From Cephalotus follicularis (Eukaryota > Streptophyta > Magnoliopsida > Oxalidales > Cephalotaceae), in assembly GCA_001972305.1 (NCBI GenBank), contig BDDD01000432.1, positions 779,069-843,068 of the forward strand: a stretch of 64,000 nucleotides of DNA, read 5' to 3'. The first letter of the stretch is position 1, and each line of letters begins with the position of its first letter. Below the pieces are notes generated by a model, which did no database searches, was not told where the DNA came from, and saw nothing but the letters and a program-made list of their open reading frames with translations. Shown in pieces: positions 19,474 through 29,631 of this stretch. The translations under genes and the position numbers were made by a program.

Positions 19474-20447
19474 CTGAGATTTTTGTGAAGAAAATTCGAA
19501 GGGGAGTTGATTTGAAGTCTGTAAAGATTGAGAGATTCAAGAGAGCAAAACCTTTGAGATTCGAAGAAGCATAAAGAAACTTCTTCAGGAAGAAAGGGCA
19601 ATTTAAAGAGCTCTAGACTGATTTCAGAGCATACGATCATTGCAACATTAAACGGTTTAGATTATCCATTGAAACAGGTGCGGGAAACGAAATGGCTATG
19701 CGCGGTAAGTGAAAAGACATAATTGGAAAGACGCTTGCTCTGCCATGCCATAATTAATTCAAGAATTGGGCTAAATAACAAGGCCCAAAAGAACTATAAC
19801 AGTCCAGATCACACATTACAGGCCTGCCTAAAGCAAGAATATTGTACAAATGGTCTTCCTCCTCTGTCAAGCCCAAAAAATGAAGACCAGGGAAGCATAT
19901 GATATGGAAAAATTTCTACCCAAATAAATAGCCATATGTCCTCTGGAAATTCAGCCATGTGTTCTCTAGAGCTACAAACACGTGGTTGGGCCATAAAGCA
20001 ACACTTTATGATGGTGGGGAGACAGTTATGATGGCGGGGAGCTACAAACACGCATAACATAACGCTCTGGCACCAAATAAGGGAAATGGAGAGATACTCG
20101 ACCGTTTCCTAGGGGTACAATAATCATCTCCGTGATGCAAGCTGATGGTGGGGAGACAGTTACAATCAGGTGATCCTATAAATACCACAAAGCAACACTT
20201 TACACAAGTCAGTCAATTTGAGCCTGAAAAGAACCTTATTATATCTTCTCTGCCAACATCTAACTTAAGCATTAGAGAGTCCCCGGGAGTAATACCTCAT
20301 GCACCTTCGTTTAGTTTGCTTTCTGTGTGCAGGGAGGACCTCAAAACACATATCCAATGTCATCCTCGGAGCATTCAGTGCGTTTTCATCTACGAATCAA
20401 ACCTCTACACGCAGGGGACTATTGTGGTGTTGATTACGACATCAACA
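19474..20447 (+). repeat. Tat-like gypsy LTR remnant and promoter-like DNA
   Basis: The plus strand has TATAAATA at 20177-20184, then CCCCGGGAGTAATACCTCATG and GCACCTTCG, and ends CGACATCAACA (20447) followed by ATTGG. That terminal order is typical of Tat/Ogre-type gypsy LTRs, whose primer site begins ATTGGCGCC; here only ATTGG remains. GATGGTGGGGAGACAGTTA occurs twice (about 20011 and 20142), a partial internal duplication. The left limit is not clear. The plus ORF at 20145-20564 runs across the LTR and MULE boundary and is not a gene. Confidence 0.5.
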
Positions 20448-20820
20448 ATTGGTAATTTGAATTTCATAATTGTCACAAATGTGCAAGTTGTATTTTATAC
20501 TTCATTTTGTTATAATGAAAGAACCAAATTTATAATTTTAAAGCGATTAAGCAATTCTCGTTAGTTTTTCACTAGCGGTTGCTGACGTGGCTAACAGATG
20601 CTGAAGTAGCACACACTCAATTAATACATGATAATTACGTAAAAATTAATGGGATTCATGGTCAATTAATGAGCGTCAGATCTAATCCATATAAGATGGA
20701 CGGCTAAGATTAAAACAAAAACTTTGACCTTTTTTGACCCATCATTTAATCCATAATCCAACCCGATTTCAAAACCCATCCACCTAACATTAATTAAATC
20801 ACAAAATAAAGAACCCTAAC
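20448..20820 (+). repeat. Left terminal inverted repeat of the MULE
   Basis: Begins about AATTGGTAATTT and ends about GAACCCTAAC. It pairs with 28304-28679 on the other strand. The outer bases overlap the ATTGG that could be a Tat primer site, so the exact end is ambiguous. Confidence 0.78.
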
Positions 20821-20940
20821 AATCTCTGCTTCTCTGTATCAGCCACCAATAATTTCCTTTACAAAAATGGCAAATTCCCTCATCGAAATCCACCAAGCCA
20901 TGCCCATATGCTCAAAACTGGCCCGTTTCACCACACCTTT

Positions 20941-22620
20941 TGTAATGATCCGAATTTCCATTAAAGATATTTAATTATGGAAAGACAATTGCTATTGTGT
21001 AATTGGAAAATATTTCAAGGGACCCGTAGTATGACCCTACGCTCAGGGGTTCGGGGGTTCCGCTCCCCGCTGAGCGGACGGGGGGTTCCGTTGCCCGGAC
21101 AGCGGGCAGGGGCACGGGGACAGCGGCCCCGAAAGAAAATTTAATTTGGATATTTGTTTTGGACTGGGAATGGATCTGTACTTACTCCAAGATGGTGTTG
21201 TGTGCGCACTGTCGTTGTGCGTTTTGTACGTTTATTTTATCAACTCAGTTTAATTTAACTTTCCCATCGACATGATCGGTATATCCGTCTGACAGAGTGG
21301 AGGAAGTTAATTTTTCTTTAATATTTCAATTAAGCAATTTTATGCTCGATATTTAAATAACTTATTTTTATATATCTTTTATAATTGTTACGTTCCTGTA
21401 TTTTAAATTTCTGTCAATATTCGTGGTAAATGTCTATATTTAAATTTCTATAAATTTCTAAAATTCTACGCTGAATTGCTGCTAATTTCTTAACCAAATT
21501 CTATATTACTATTTTAAAATATTTCCGTTTGAAATATAAATTCTAGAAAATGTTTTACAAAGTTATTTATGGATGTTTTGAGCTGATCACTCGAAATATC
21601 AAGAAATGATTAATTTTTTACAAATGAGAAAATGCAACATACTGAGATGAACAACGACTGGATTGCGATCCAGGGTGGATTAATCTAGTAAAAGATTAAT
21701 GTTAAGGAGCGGAGAGTGCTCTCGGGCATTGCATGCTTAGTAATGATAGTAATCGTGGAGTGCACAATGCCCCGGTGAAGCGAAGGTTCAACAGGGTTAT
21801 TTACGTTTTTTTTACAACCCCTCAGTATTTATGAAACATCCTGATCATGAGACAGGGTCAGAAAAAGAAATAAAATGTTCTGTTTCATGAGATATGAACA
21901 TAAAAGGAAATGAATGTGAAATGTTTTGGCTTTATAAAATAATACAAGACAATGGTTTTCAAGGAAGTTATGTTTTCAAGTATGGCTGGACTATATATAC
22001 CAGAAAATGTATGATTTTAGAAATATTTTGATGTTATGAAAATTATCAGAGAAATGGATTTCGAAATGAAATGTTCTAGTTTTATAAAACTAAAAGACGA
22101 CTTTCAATGTTGTTTTGAAATGTATGATCTGGAAACGTTTTGATAAAGATTATAAAAATTAATGGATTTCGATAACTTTTATGACTATGATTCTTACTAA
22201 GCTATTTTGGTGCTCACTACTTTCAATGTTTTGTTTTCAACTAAAATTACAAGGAAGAGATTGAACGAAGAAAGTCGAGCTTTAGCAGGAGTTCATAAGT
22301 GATTTTTTTCGAAGAGAAATTATGTGATGAAATAACATTCTATTTGTATATGACATTATCAATTAATGTTTTCCGCTGTGTAATGCTTTATGATAGATCC
22401 TGTGTAGATGTAAGATGTTGACTATGAATATGATGATTTCAATGAGAGTATAATATTTAAAGTGTAGTATGAAAAGTTACAAGTTATTTATATGAGAAAT
22501 TGGATAAATATTAGCAATTGGTAAGATTGCTAAAGGATTAAAGGTTTCACCCCCACGTAACGCACCGGATCCTCGAGGCTCGCTTTGAGCATAAAGTAGA
22601 CTCGGATCAGGGGCGTTACA
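20941..22620 (+). repeat. 5' LTR of gypsy E
   Basis: The LTR is 1680 bp. A strongly GC-rich block (about 21040-21135, runs of GGGG and CCCC with CGCTGAGCGG) stands out in AT-rich DNA. The two LTR ends are partly complementary to each other (TGTAATGATCCGA versus TCGGATCAGGGGCGTTACA). There are about seven differences from the 3' LTR in the first 220 bp and few in most of the rest. Confidence 0.92.
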
Positions 22621-22622
22621 AT

Positions 22623-22633
22623 TGGTATCAGAG
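22623..22633 (+). other. Primer binding site of gypsy E
   Basis: TGGTATCAGAG lies two bases after the LTR end and matches the initiator-methionine tRNA type. Confidence 0.8.
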
Positions 22634-22899
22634 AATTGATTTTGTTATAAACTATGTAGAGATAATTGTTGATCTGAATTCTTTGGATTATCAAGAATGG
22701 TATTAGAAAATTGATTTTATGGTATTTGAGGACAGTAATGGTATCAGAAAATTTTGGAGATTATTATATTTTACAGTAATGGCTATTTTATTAAATATTA
22801 ATGCTATCAGAGAATTGGGTATTGCTATATTTCGAGTATATAAACTAGTGGAAATATTGCTCATCTAAATTCTTTTGATGTCAATAAAGATTGAGTCAG

Positions 22900-24300
22900 A
22901 TCATTTTGAAGACTAGTGCATGATTTAATGGTTAGGAATGAAGAACTTCGCAAAGGGAAAGAAATTTAAGAGGGATCATAGCGAAGAACCAAAAGGAATT
23001 TTATACTTTTATATATATTAAATGGAAGAAGCGTATAGACAATAGTTAGCAAGAAATATTGAATGCTTTAGAGAAGTTAAGTTAGGTCTGAAAATTGTTT
23101 TGAGAAATGCTTGGGGAATTAATGGAACAACTATAAGAGAAGTTAGAGAAAACTTGCAAATGATGATAAAGCAAATCCTAGAGGAGATACCCGATGATGA
23201 CAAGTCGAGTGATGAAAACTGAGAATAGTTATAAGGAAACTTTTGAGATATAAAGTATAGTGAGTGTAAAGAGATGTACAAGGAGGCGTAGATGTTAGTA
23301 AGGTTTTGTCTAGAGTTAAAGGTTAACTCATGAATAGTAACGAGATGACTAACGCAAGAAGAGATTGCGATCAAAGAAGAAATGGGAATGCACAAGATGA
23401 TGGAGAAGATAATTCTCTAAACGTGGTGATGAATCGATCGGCTCGAGCTATTGCTGATAACAACGGTGGTAACCACCAGGCACCTTCGTCAGTAAACCCT
23501 AGAGCGATATACAAGAAATTCAAAGACCTTTTCAGAAATGGTAGATCCTACGGAAGTAAAAGCATGGATTCAAGGAAATGAAAAGATCTTTAGAGCCTCG
23601 AATTGCACGGATCGTCAAAAAGAAGTATTTTTGATCTGTACGTTGGAAGGATAAACGGATCAGTGGTGGAGCATGATCGAGAGAATAAAGACACATATGA
23701 AAGTAGAAACGATGATGTGGGAAATGTTTAAGGAAATATTTATGAACAGATATTTTCTTCAGACAATAAAGGATAAGATGAAAAAAGGATTTCCTTCGAT
23801 TGGAACAAGGTAAGTCCGTATCGATAGCTCTATACGAGGCAAAGCCGCGAGATTGTCTCGATAAGTGGCTCTCCTGGTATCAACAGGAGCAAAGAAGAAT
23901 GAATAAGTTTTACAAGGGTGTAAAACCCAACATTCGAAGATTGTGGATAGCATAGGATCCGCAAACCTACAAAGCGGTGTTGAGGAATGCAATAATCCGA
24001 AATACCCGCAAAAGTGAAAGGACCAAGGACAAAGAAAGATGAAGGTAGGTAGATCCTCTAGCTACAGCAGCAAGAAAGGGAGGTCTAGTGGAGAAAGAGA
24101 GAATGGAGTTCTATAACTCAGAGTATCAGTTAGTACATACACCATGAAAGCTGAAGATGTGAGAGGATTCTAATGATGTTGTGACAAGACATGGATTGAC
24201 TTTCGACGAATCATGCTAATATTGATTGAAAGAAGGTTAAGTTTTCTATAACCAATCAACCGGAGTATGGCTACCTGAGCGCAAAAGTTAGTGAACCCCT
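22900..24300 (+). pseudogene. Gypsy E gag remnant
   Basis: An open frame at 23330-23581 gives an N-terminal segment (MNSNEMTNARRDCDQRRNGN ... FKDLFRNG). After a frameshift come VKAWIQGNEKIFRASNCTD and a stop, then DQWWSMIERIKT and MWEMFKEIFMNRYF, which matches the retrotransposon gag fold (Ty3 type). No zinc knuckle is clear. The minus ORF at 23018-23395 is a shadow. Confidence 0.7.
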
Positions 24301-25250
24301 AAGTTTAATATCAGCAATCCAAGTTAGACGATTATTGGAAAACGACTGCGAAGGTTACCTCGCTTATGTGGTGAACACTAAGGAAGAAAAGGTGAAAATA
24401 GAAGATGTTCACTCTACGAGTATGTTTCCCGCAGATATACCGGACATACCACTTGATCGAGAGATAGAGTTGCAATGGACATAGTGACCAGAACTACTTC
24501 GATTTCAAAGAATCTCTATCAAGTGAAGCCAATCAAGTTAAAAGGAGTTAAGAATCAGTTACAAGAGTTTTGGATAAAGGATTCGTCCGACAAAGTATAT
24601 CACTATGAGATACACCGATATTGTATCGATTGTGAAGGATTGACGATTTGTTTGATCAGCTTAAGAATACTGGAGGATCGACTTTCGATCAGGTTATCAT
24701 CAAGTAAAAGTCAAGAAGGGAGATGTATCGAAAACTACTTTTCGGACAAGATATGAACACCTCAAGTTTTGGTAATGTCATTTGGATTGACAAATACTAC
24801 AGTTGGTTTCATGGATTTGGTAAATAAAGTATTCAGCAAATTTTTGGATCAATTTGAGGTAGTTTTTGTTTTACGGTATTTTGGTATACTCCAAAAGTCA
24901 ATCGGAGCATAAAGGACATTTGATCAATGTGCTGCAAACATTGACGAGGGAACAACTGTATGCTAAGTTCAACAAGTGCCAACTTTGAATAAAGAAGGTA
25001 TCCTTCTTGAGTCACGAGATTTCACGAGAACGCATTTTCAGTGGACTCTGCTAAAACTATGACGATAAGAGAATGGTAAAAGACCACCGTCGGTAGAAGA
25101 AATACTAAGTTTTCTTGGATTGGTAAGCTACTACCGAAGGTTCGTTGAATGTTTTTCTCGCATTACGAACTCTCTTACAAGGATCACATGAAAGAATGTT
25201 AAGTTCGAATGGTCTGGATAATGTAAAGAGAATTTCTTGGAGTATTAAGG
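24300..25250 (+). pseudogene. Gypsy E protease-RT remnant
   Basis: About 24304-24478 reads ISAIQVRRLLENDCEGYLAY ... FPADIPDIPLDREIELQW, the linker between protease and reverse transcriptase in chromoviruses. Later scraps include LKGVKNQLQEFWIKDSSDKV and, near 25105, an RNase H-side trace. No YIDD active site can be read and stops are frequent. Confidence 0.7.
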
Positions 25251-25644
25251 ATTATGATTCTACCATCCGGGAAAAGCGAACGCCTTGGTAGATGTTTTGG
25301 CAATAATGATTACCATACAACATAAGTTATTAAGGGATTTCCAAAGATTGGAATTGGAAGCAAGAAAGTAAGGAGAAAGGAAATTATTTGAACTAGAAAT
25401 GGTACAAATGACAATTGAGAAGGTAAGGTTAATTCGAAATTATCTTCTAAAGTGAACAAAAGAGTTATGTGGATAAGAGATGAAGGGAGTTACAGTTGGA
25501 AATGAGACATCATGTTTTTCTTAAAGGTTTTACCTTGGAAAGAAGTAAAGAGATTTGGCGAAAAGAAAAAGGAAAGCTTAATCCGTAATATATTGGACCT
25601 TTTGAGATTTTGGAAAAGGTTGGAGATGTTGTGTTAAGCTTGCA

Positions 25645-25941
25645 TTGCTACCAAGTCTTTTTCACGTTCACAATATGTTTCATGTATTTCATCTTCAGAT
25701 ATATATGGCCGACCCCTATCATATTATGAGAGCTGAAACGATACAAGTGCATGAGAAGTTTTCATACAACGAACAACCGGTGAAAGTTTTGGATTATAAA
25801 GAAGTTTCACAGACTAAGATCATTCTGTTAATAAAGGTTTTATGGAGAAATCATGAAGTCTATAAAGTCACTTGGAGATTACAGGAAGTAATGAGACATG
25901 AATACCCTCGTCTTTTGAGTATAAGGTATAACAAATTTTGA
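25645..25941 (+). pseudogene. Gypsy E integrase C-terminal chromo-like tail
   Basis: The frame reads VHNMFHVFHLQIYMADPYHI, then YNEQPVKVLDYKEVSQTKII, LIKVLWRNHEVYKVTWRLQE and MRHEYPRLL. This is the conserved C-terminus of Tekay-type chromoviral integrases, which is thought to guide integration into heterochromatin. It stops at 25939-25941, just before the purine tract. The integrase catalytic core is missing. Confidence 0.75.
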
Positions 25942-25969
25942 GGACAAAATTTTTGTAAGGAGGGTAGAT

Positions 25970-27651
25970 TGTAATGACCCGAATTTCCATTAAAGATATT
26001 AAATTATGGAAAGACAATTGCTATTGTGTAATTGGCAAATATTTCAAGGGACCCATAGTATGACCCTACGCTCGGGGGTTCGGGGGTTCCGCTCCCCGCT
26101 GAGCGGACGGGGGGTTCCGTTGCCCGGACAGCGGGCAGGGGCTCGGGGACAGCGGCCCCGGAAGAAAATTTAATTTGGATATTTGTTTTGGACTGGGAAT
26201 GGATCTGTACTTACTCCAAGATGGTGTTGTGTGCGCACTGTCGTTGTGCGTTTTGTACCCGTTTATTTTATCAACTCAGTTTAATTTAACTTTCCCATCG
26301 ACATGATCGGTATATCCGTCTGACAGAGTGGAGGAAGTTAATTTTTCTTTAATATTTCAATTAAGCAATTTTATGCTCGATATTTAAATAACTTATTTTT
26401 ATATATCTTTTATAATTGTTACGTTCCTGTATTTTAAATTTCTGTCAATATTCGTGGTAAATGTCTATATTTAAATTTCTATAAATTTCTAAAATTCTAC
26501 GCTGAATTGCTGCTAATTTCTTAACCAAATTATATATTACTATTTTAAAATATTTCCGTTTGAAATATAAATTCTAGAAAATGTTTTACAAAGTTATTTA
26601 TGGATGTTTTGAGCTGATCACTCGAAGTATCAAGAAATGATTATTTTTTTTACAAATGAGAAAATGCAACATACTGAGATGAACAACGATTGGATTGCGA
26701 TCCAGGGTGGATTAATCTAGTAAAAGATTAATGTTAAGAAGCGGAGAGTGCTCTCGGGCATTGCATGCTTAGTAATGATAGTAATCGGGGAGTGCACAAT
26801 GCCCCGGTGAAGCGAAGGTTCAACAGGGTTATTTACGTTTTTTTTTACAACCCCTCAGTATTTATGAAATATTCTAATCATGAGATAGGGTCAGAAAAAG
26901 AAATAAAATGTTCTGTTTCATGAGATATGAACAGAAAAGGAAATGAATGTGAAATGTTTTGGCTTTATAAAATAATACAAGACAATGGTTTTCAAGGAAG
27001 TTATGTTTTCAAGTATGGCTGGACTATATATACCAGAAAATGTATGATTTTAGAAATATTTTGATGTTATGAAAATTATCAGAGAAATGGATTTCGAAAT
27101 GAAATGTTCTAGTTTTATAAAACTAAAAGACGACTTTCAATGTTGTTTTGAAATGTATGATCTGGAAACGTTTTGATAAAGATTATAAAAATTAATGGAT
27201 TTCGATAACTTTTATGACTATGATTCTTACTAAGCTATTTTGGTGCTCACTACTTTCAATGTTTTGTTTTCAACTAAAATTACAAGGAAGAGATTGAACG
27301 AAGAAAGTCGAGCTTTAGCAGGAGTTCATAAGTGATTTTTTTCGAAGAGAAATTATGTGATGAAATAACATTCTATTTGTATATGACATTATCAATTAAT
27401 GTTTTCCGCTGTGTAATGCTTTATGATAGATCCTGTGTAGATGTAAGATGTTGACTATGAATATGATGATTTCAATGAGAGTAATATTTAAAGTGTAGTA
27501 TGACAAGTTACAAGTTATTTATATGAGAAATTGGATAAATATTAGCAATTGGTAAGATTGCTAAAGGATTAGAGGTTTCACCCCCACGTAACGCACCGGA
27601 TCCCCGAGGCTCGCTTTGAGTATAAAGTGGACTCGGATCGGGGGCGTTACA
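25970..27651 (+). repeat. 3' LTR of gypsy E
   Basis: The LTR is 1682 bp, nearly identical to the 5' LTR, with the GC-rich block at about 26075-26162. The PPR fragment resumes directly after it. Confidence 0.92.
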
Positions 27652-28303
27652 CCTTCGCTACAAGCAGTTTACTCGCATTTGCCACCACCAATGCCAATCC
27701 ACAAATCCTCTCTTATGCTCGCTCAATCTTCACTCACATCGACACCACAAATTCATACACCTACAACACCCTCATTAGAGCCTATGCCAATAGCCACTCC
27801 CCACAAATGTTGTATGTTCCTATTTTTCCTGATAAGCACACTTTCACTTTTGTGCTAAAAGCATGAGCTAGTTTGTGTGGGGTTGAAGTAGGGAAGCAAA
27901 TTCATGGTCAAGTGTTGAAAATCGGAACTGGGTGGGATCTGTTTGTTCAAAGTACTTTAATCCATGTTTGTGCCAAAAATGGGTGTTTTCAGTTTACTCG
28001 TAACATGTTTGATACAATGCCTAATAGTGATGTGGTTTCGTGGAATGCGATGCTGAGTGGTTATGTGGAAAAAGGGTTGATGGAGCCTGGATGTAGCATG
28101 ATAGAAGTTGATGGTATTGTTCATGAATTCTTTGCTAGTGAAGGATTGATTACTAAGCAGATTTAACATTTAAAAGGAAAATTTAGATATGTTAGTAAGT
28201 CTACTCTTTCCATGGTAGATCCTTGACCTTAGAAATTTTAGATCGGGTATGAGGACTAGGTTGATTTAGAGAAGCCCATATGCCACCATATTGCGAGCAC
28301 CAA

Positions 28304-28679
28304 GTTAGGGTTCCTAATTATGTGTTTTTTCAGTAATGTTGGGTGGATGAGTTCTGAAATCAATTTGGATTGTGGGTTGGATGATTGGGCAAAATGGGTC
28401 AAAGTTTTTTGTTTTAATCTTAGTCGTTCATCTTATATGGATTAGATATGACGGTCATTAATTGGCCACGTATCCTACTAATTTACACATAATTATCATG
28501 TATTAATTATATGTGTGCCACGTTGGCATCCGTTAGCCACGTCAGTAACCTTTAGTGAAAAGCTAACGGAGTGCCTTAATTGCTCTTAAATTACAAATTT
28601 GGTTTCTTGGTTATAGCAAAATGAAGTACATGGTGCAACTTGCACATTTGTGATAAGTTTAGGGGGTAAATTGCCAATT
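28304..28679 (-). repeat. Right terminal inverted repeat of the MULE
   Basis: Begins GTTAGGGTTC and runs to about AAATTGCCAATT. On the minus strand it matches 20448-20820. The 28167-28303 segment between the PPR fragment and this repeat holds nothing recognisable. Confidence 0.78.
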
Positions 28680-29631
28680 AAGCCTACTTTTAACTCCATA
28701 AATTGGCCAATCAAGTGCAAAGGACAATTTTTTTGATGCGCGGTCGTTAACTTGTCATGTCAACATTAAAATAATAAGTGATCAACTAAACCCCCAATTT
28801 CCCTCTATATACCTTAATAATCGAGGATTATTAGGATTTATAATTATCTTTTTCACAAAACTCGATTCCACCAAAAAATAAAAAAACTAAAGATTTCCCA
28901 ATGATTTCTTCCAAAATCATACAAAATCGATAAAGAAGCGTTATCAAACAACCCAATCAAATTCCCCAAGTTGTCTATAATTAGTGGAATATTAAGGTGT
29001 CCAAATACAAATTTCCCAAACCCAAAAAACTCTAATGTTGATTTTTTTAGGGTCTAGAGAGATAACTTTCTCATTCTCTCTAGAATCTTTGCACCTTAGT
29101 TTCTTCCTTTGATAACCGGTTTACCAATCTTCCCTTTGAAGCTCTTCTTTACCCATTCTCCCATCGTTCCATAACCGTCCCAGTTTACCAATCTTCCCTT
29201 TCTAGCACATGCTTCATCCTTTCCTCCATACGCACTTTTATCCCCTTCATTCTCCTTTACATAACCACAATATACCATTATGTTTCCATGACATATACGA
29301 CCTCAGGACCCCTACCAACGAGGCCCACATGCACTCCATTGCTGAAGATGGTCTTTGTGGCTCGTTCAGGCCCAGCCATATTTGTTGATTTGTCATAATA
29401 TTAGTTGCTTATTTGAATTAGTTATCTTTCTATTAAGCTTATTATACTAATCATTGTTGTTCATTTGATTTACTAAAAAAAATTCATATATCAATACATT
29501 ATACAATTCACCCCCTCTTGTATATTATCACAATTTGTATTGTCCCTCAATGGTCGTATGTGAGGTTGGTTGAAAGAAGATGAGTTTATGGTTGATAATA
29601 AGAGTTGGAGCAGGTTTCAGGATGAGTTCCT
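28680..29631. other. AT-rich DNA between the MULE and gypsy G
   Basis: Right after the MULE, TAAATTGGCCAATCAAG (about 28705) followed by GGTCGTTAACTTGTCATG resembles another Mutator-type end, but I found no partner. TTTACCAATCTTCCCTTT occurs twice (about 29120 and 29187). TTCACCCCCTCTTGTATATT (about 29508) resembles the C-rich end of copia LTRs. No supported gene; the 29096-29278 minus frame has no recognisable content. Confidence 0.4.

Larger units (their letters stand above)
20941..27651 (+). mobile_element. Gypsy element E, complete ends, dead coding region
   Basis: 5' LTR 20941-22620 and 3' LTR 25970-27651, both TGTAATGAYCCGAATTTCC to GGGGCGTTACA. The target duplication is CCTTT (20936-20940) against CCTTC on the right. 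The PPR reading frame shows the right copy lost one T. The primer site TGGTATCAGAG is at 22623-22633, and the purine tract AAGGAGGGTAGAT abuts the 3' LTR. The internal 3.35 kb holds decayed gag, a protease-RT linker, RT scraps and a C-terminal chromo-like tail; integrase is essentially gone. Tail and gag style fit the chromovirus (Tekay-like) branch. Confidence 0.92.
20867..28166 (+). pseudogene. PPR protein gene fragment, captured and disrupted
   Basis: The fragment starts at ATG 20867 (MANSLIEIHQAMPICSKLAR), is cut at 20940 by gypsy E, and resumes at 27652. The two sides join in frame through ...TTP + FATSSLLAF if the one T missing from the right duplication is restored. It then reads SYARSIFTHIDTTNSYTYNT, KHTFTFVLKA, a TGA stop at 27864-27866 (Cys expected), VGKQIHGQVLKIGTGWDLFV and SDVVSWNAMLSGYVEKGL. 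It passes directly to MEPGCSMIEVDGIVHEF, the E-type C-terminal motif. PPR proteins act in organelle RNA editing and processing. Normal E-class proteins run to 500 or more residues, so several repeats are deleted. Stop, deletion and insertion make it dead. It is flanked by MULE inverted repeats. Confidence 0.85.
20448..28679. mobile_element. Pack-MULE-like element carrying a PPR fragment, split by gypsy E
   Basis: Long terminal inverted repeats lie at about 20448-20820 and 28304-28679. They pair over some 370 bp with roughly 80% identity by eye. Landmarks on one side and reverse complement on the other include CACAAATGTGCAAGTTG, CTGACGTGGCTAAC, AATTAATACATGATAATTA and ATCTAATCCATATAAGATG. The length without gypsy E is about 1.5 kb. 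No transposase is present; a PPR gene fragment fills the inside. Non-autonomous Mutator-like elements with long inverted repeats and captured gene pieces are known as Pack-MULEs. I could not find a convincing 9-bp target duplication, and the outer ends are uncertain by a few bases. Confidence 0.75.

Noticed and set aside
20145..20564. 139-codon plus ORF
   Set aside because: It runs across the border between Tat-like LTR and the MULE inverted repeat, two unrelated sequences.
29096..29278. 60-codon minus ORF between MULE and gypsy G
   Set aside because: No recognisable domain; its two similar halves come from a short direct repeat.
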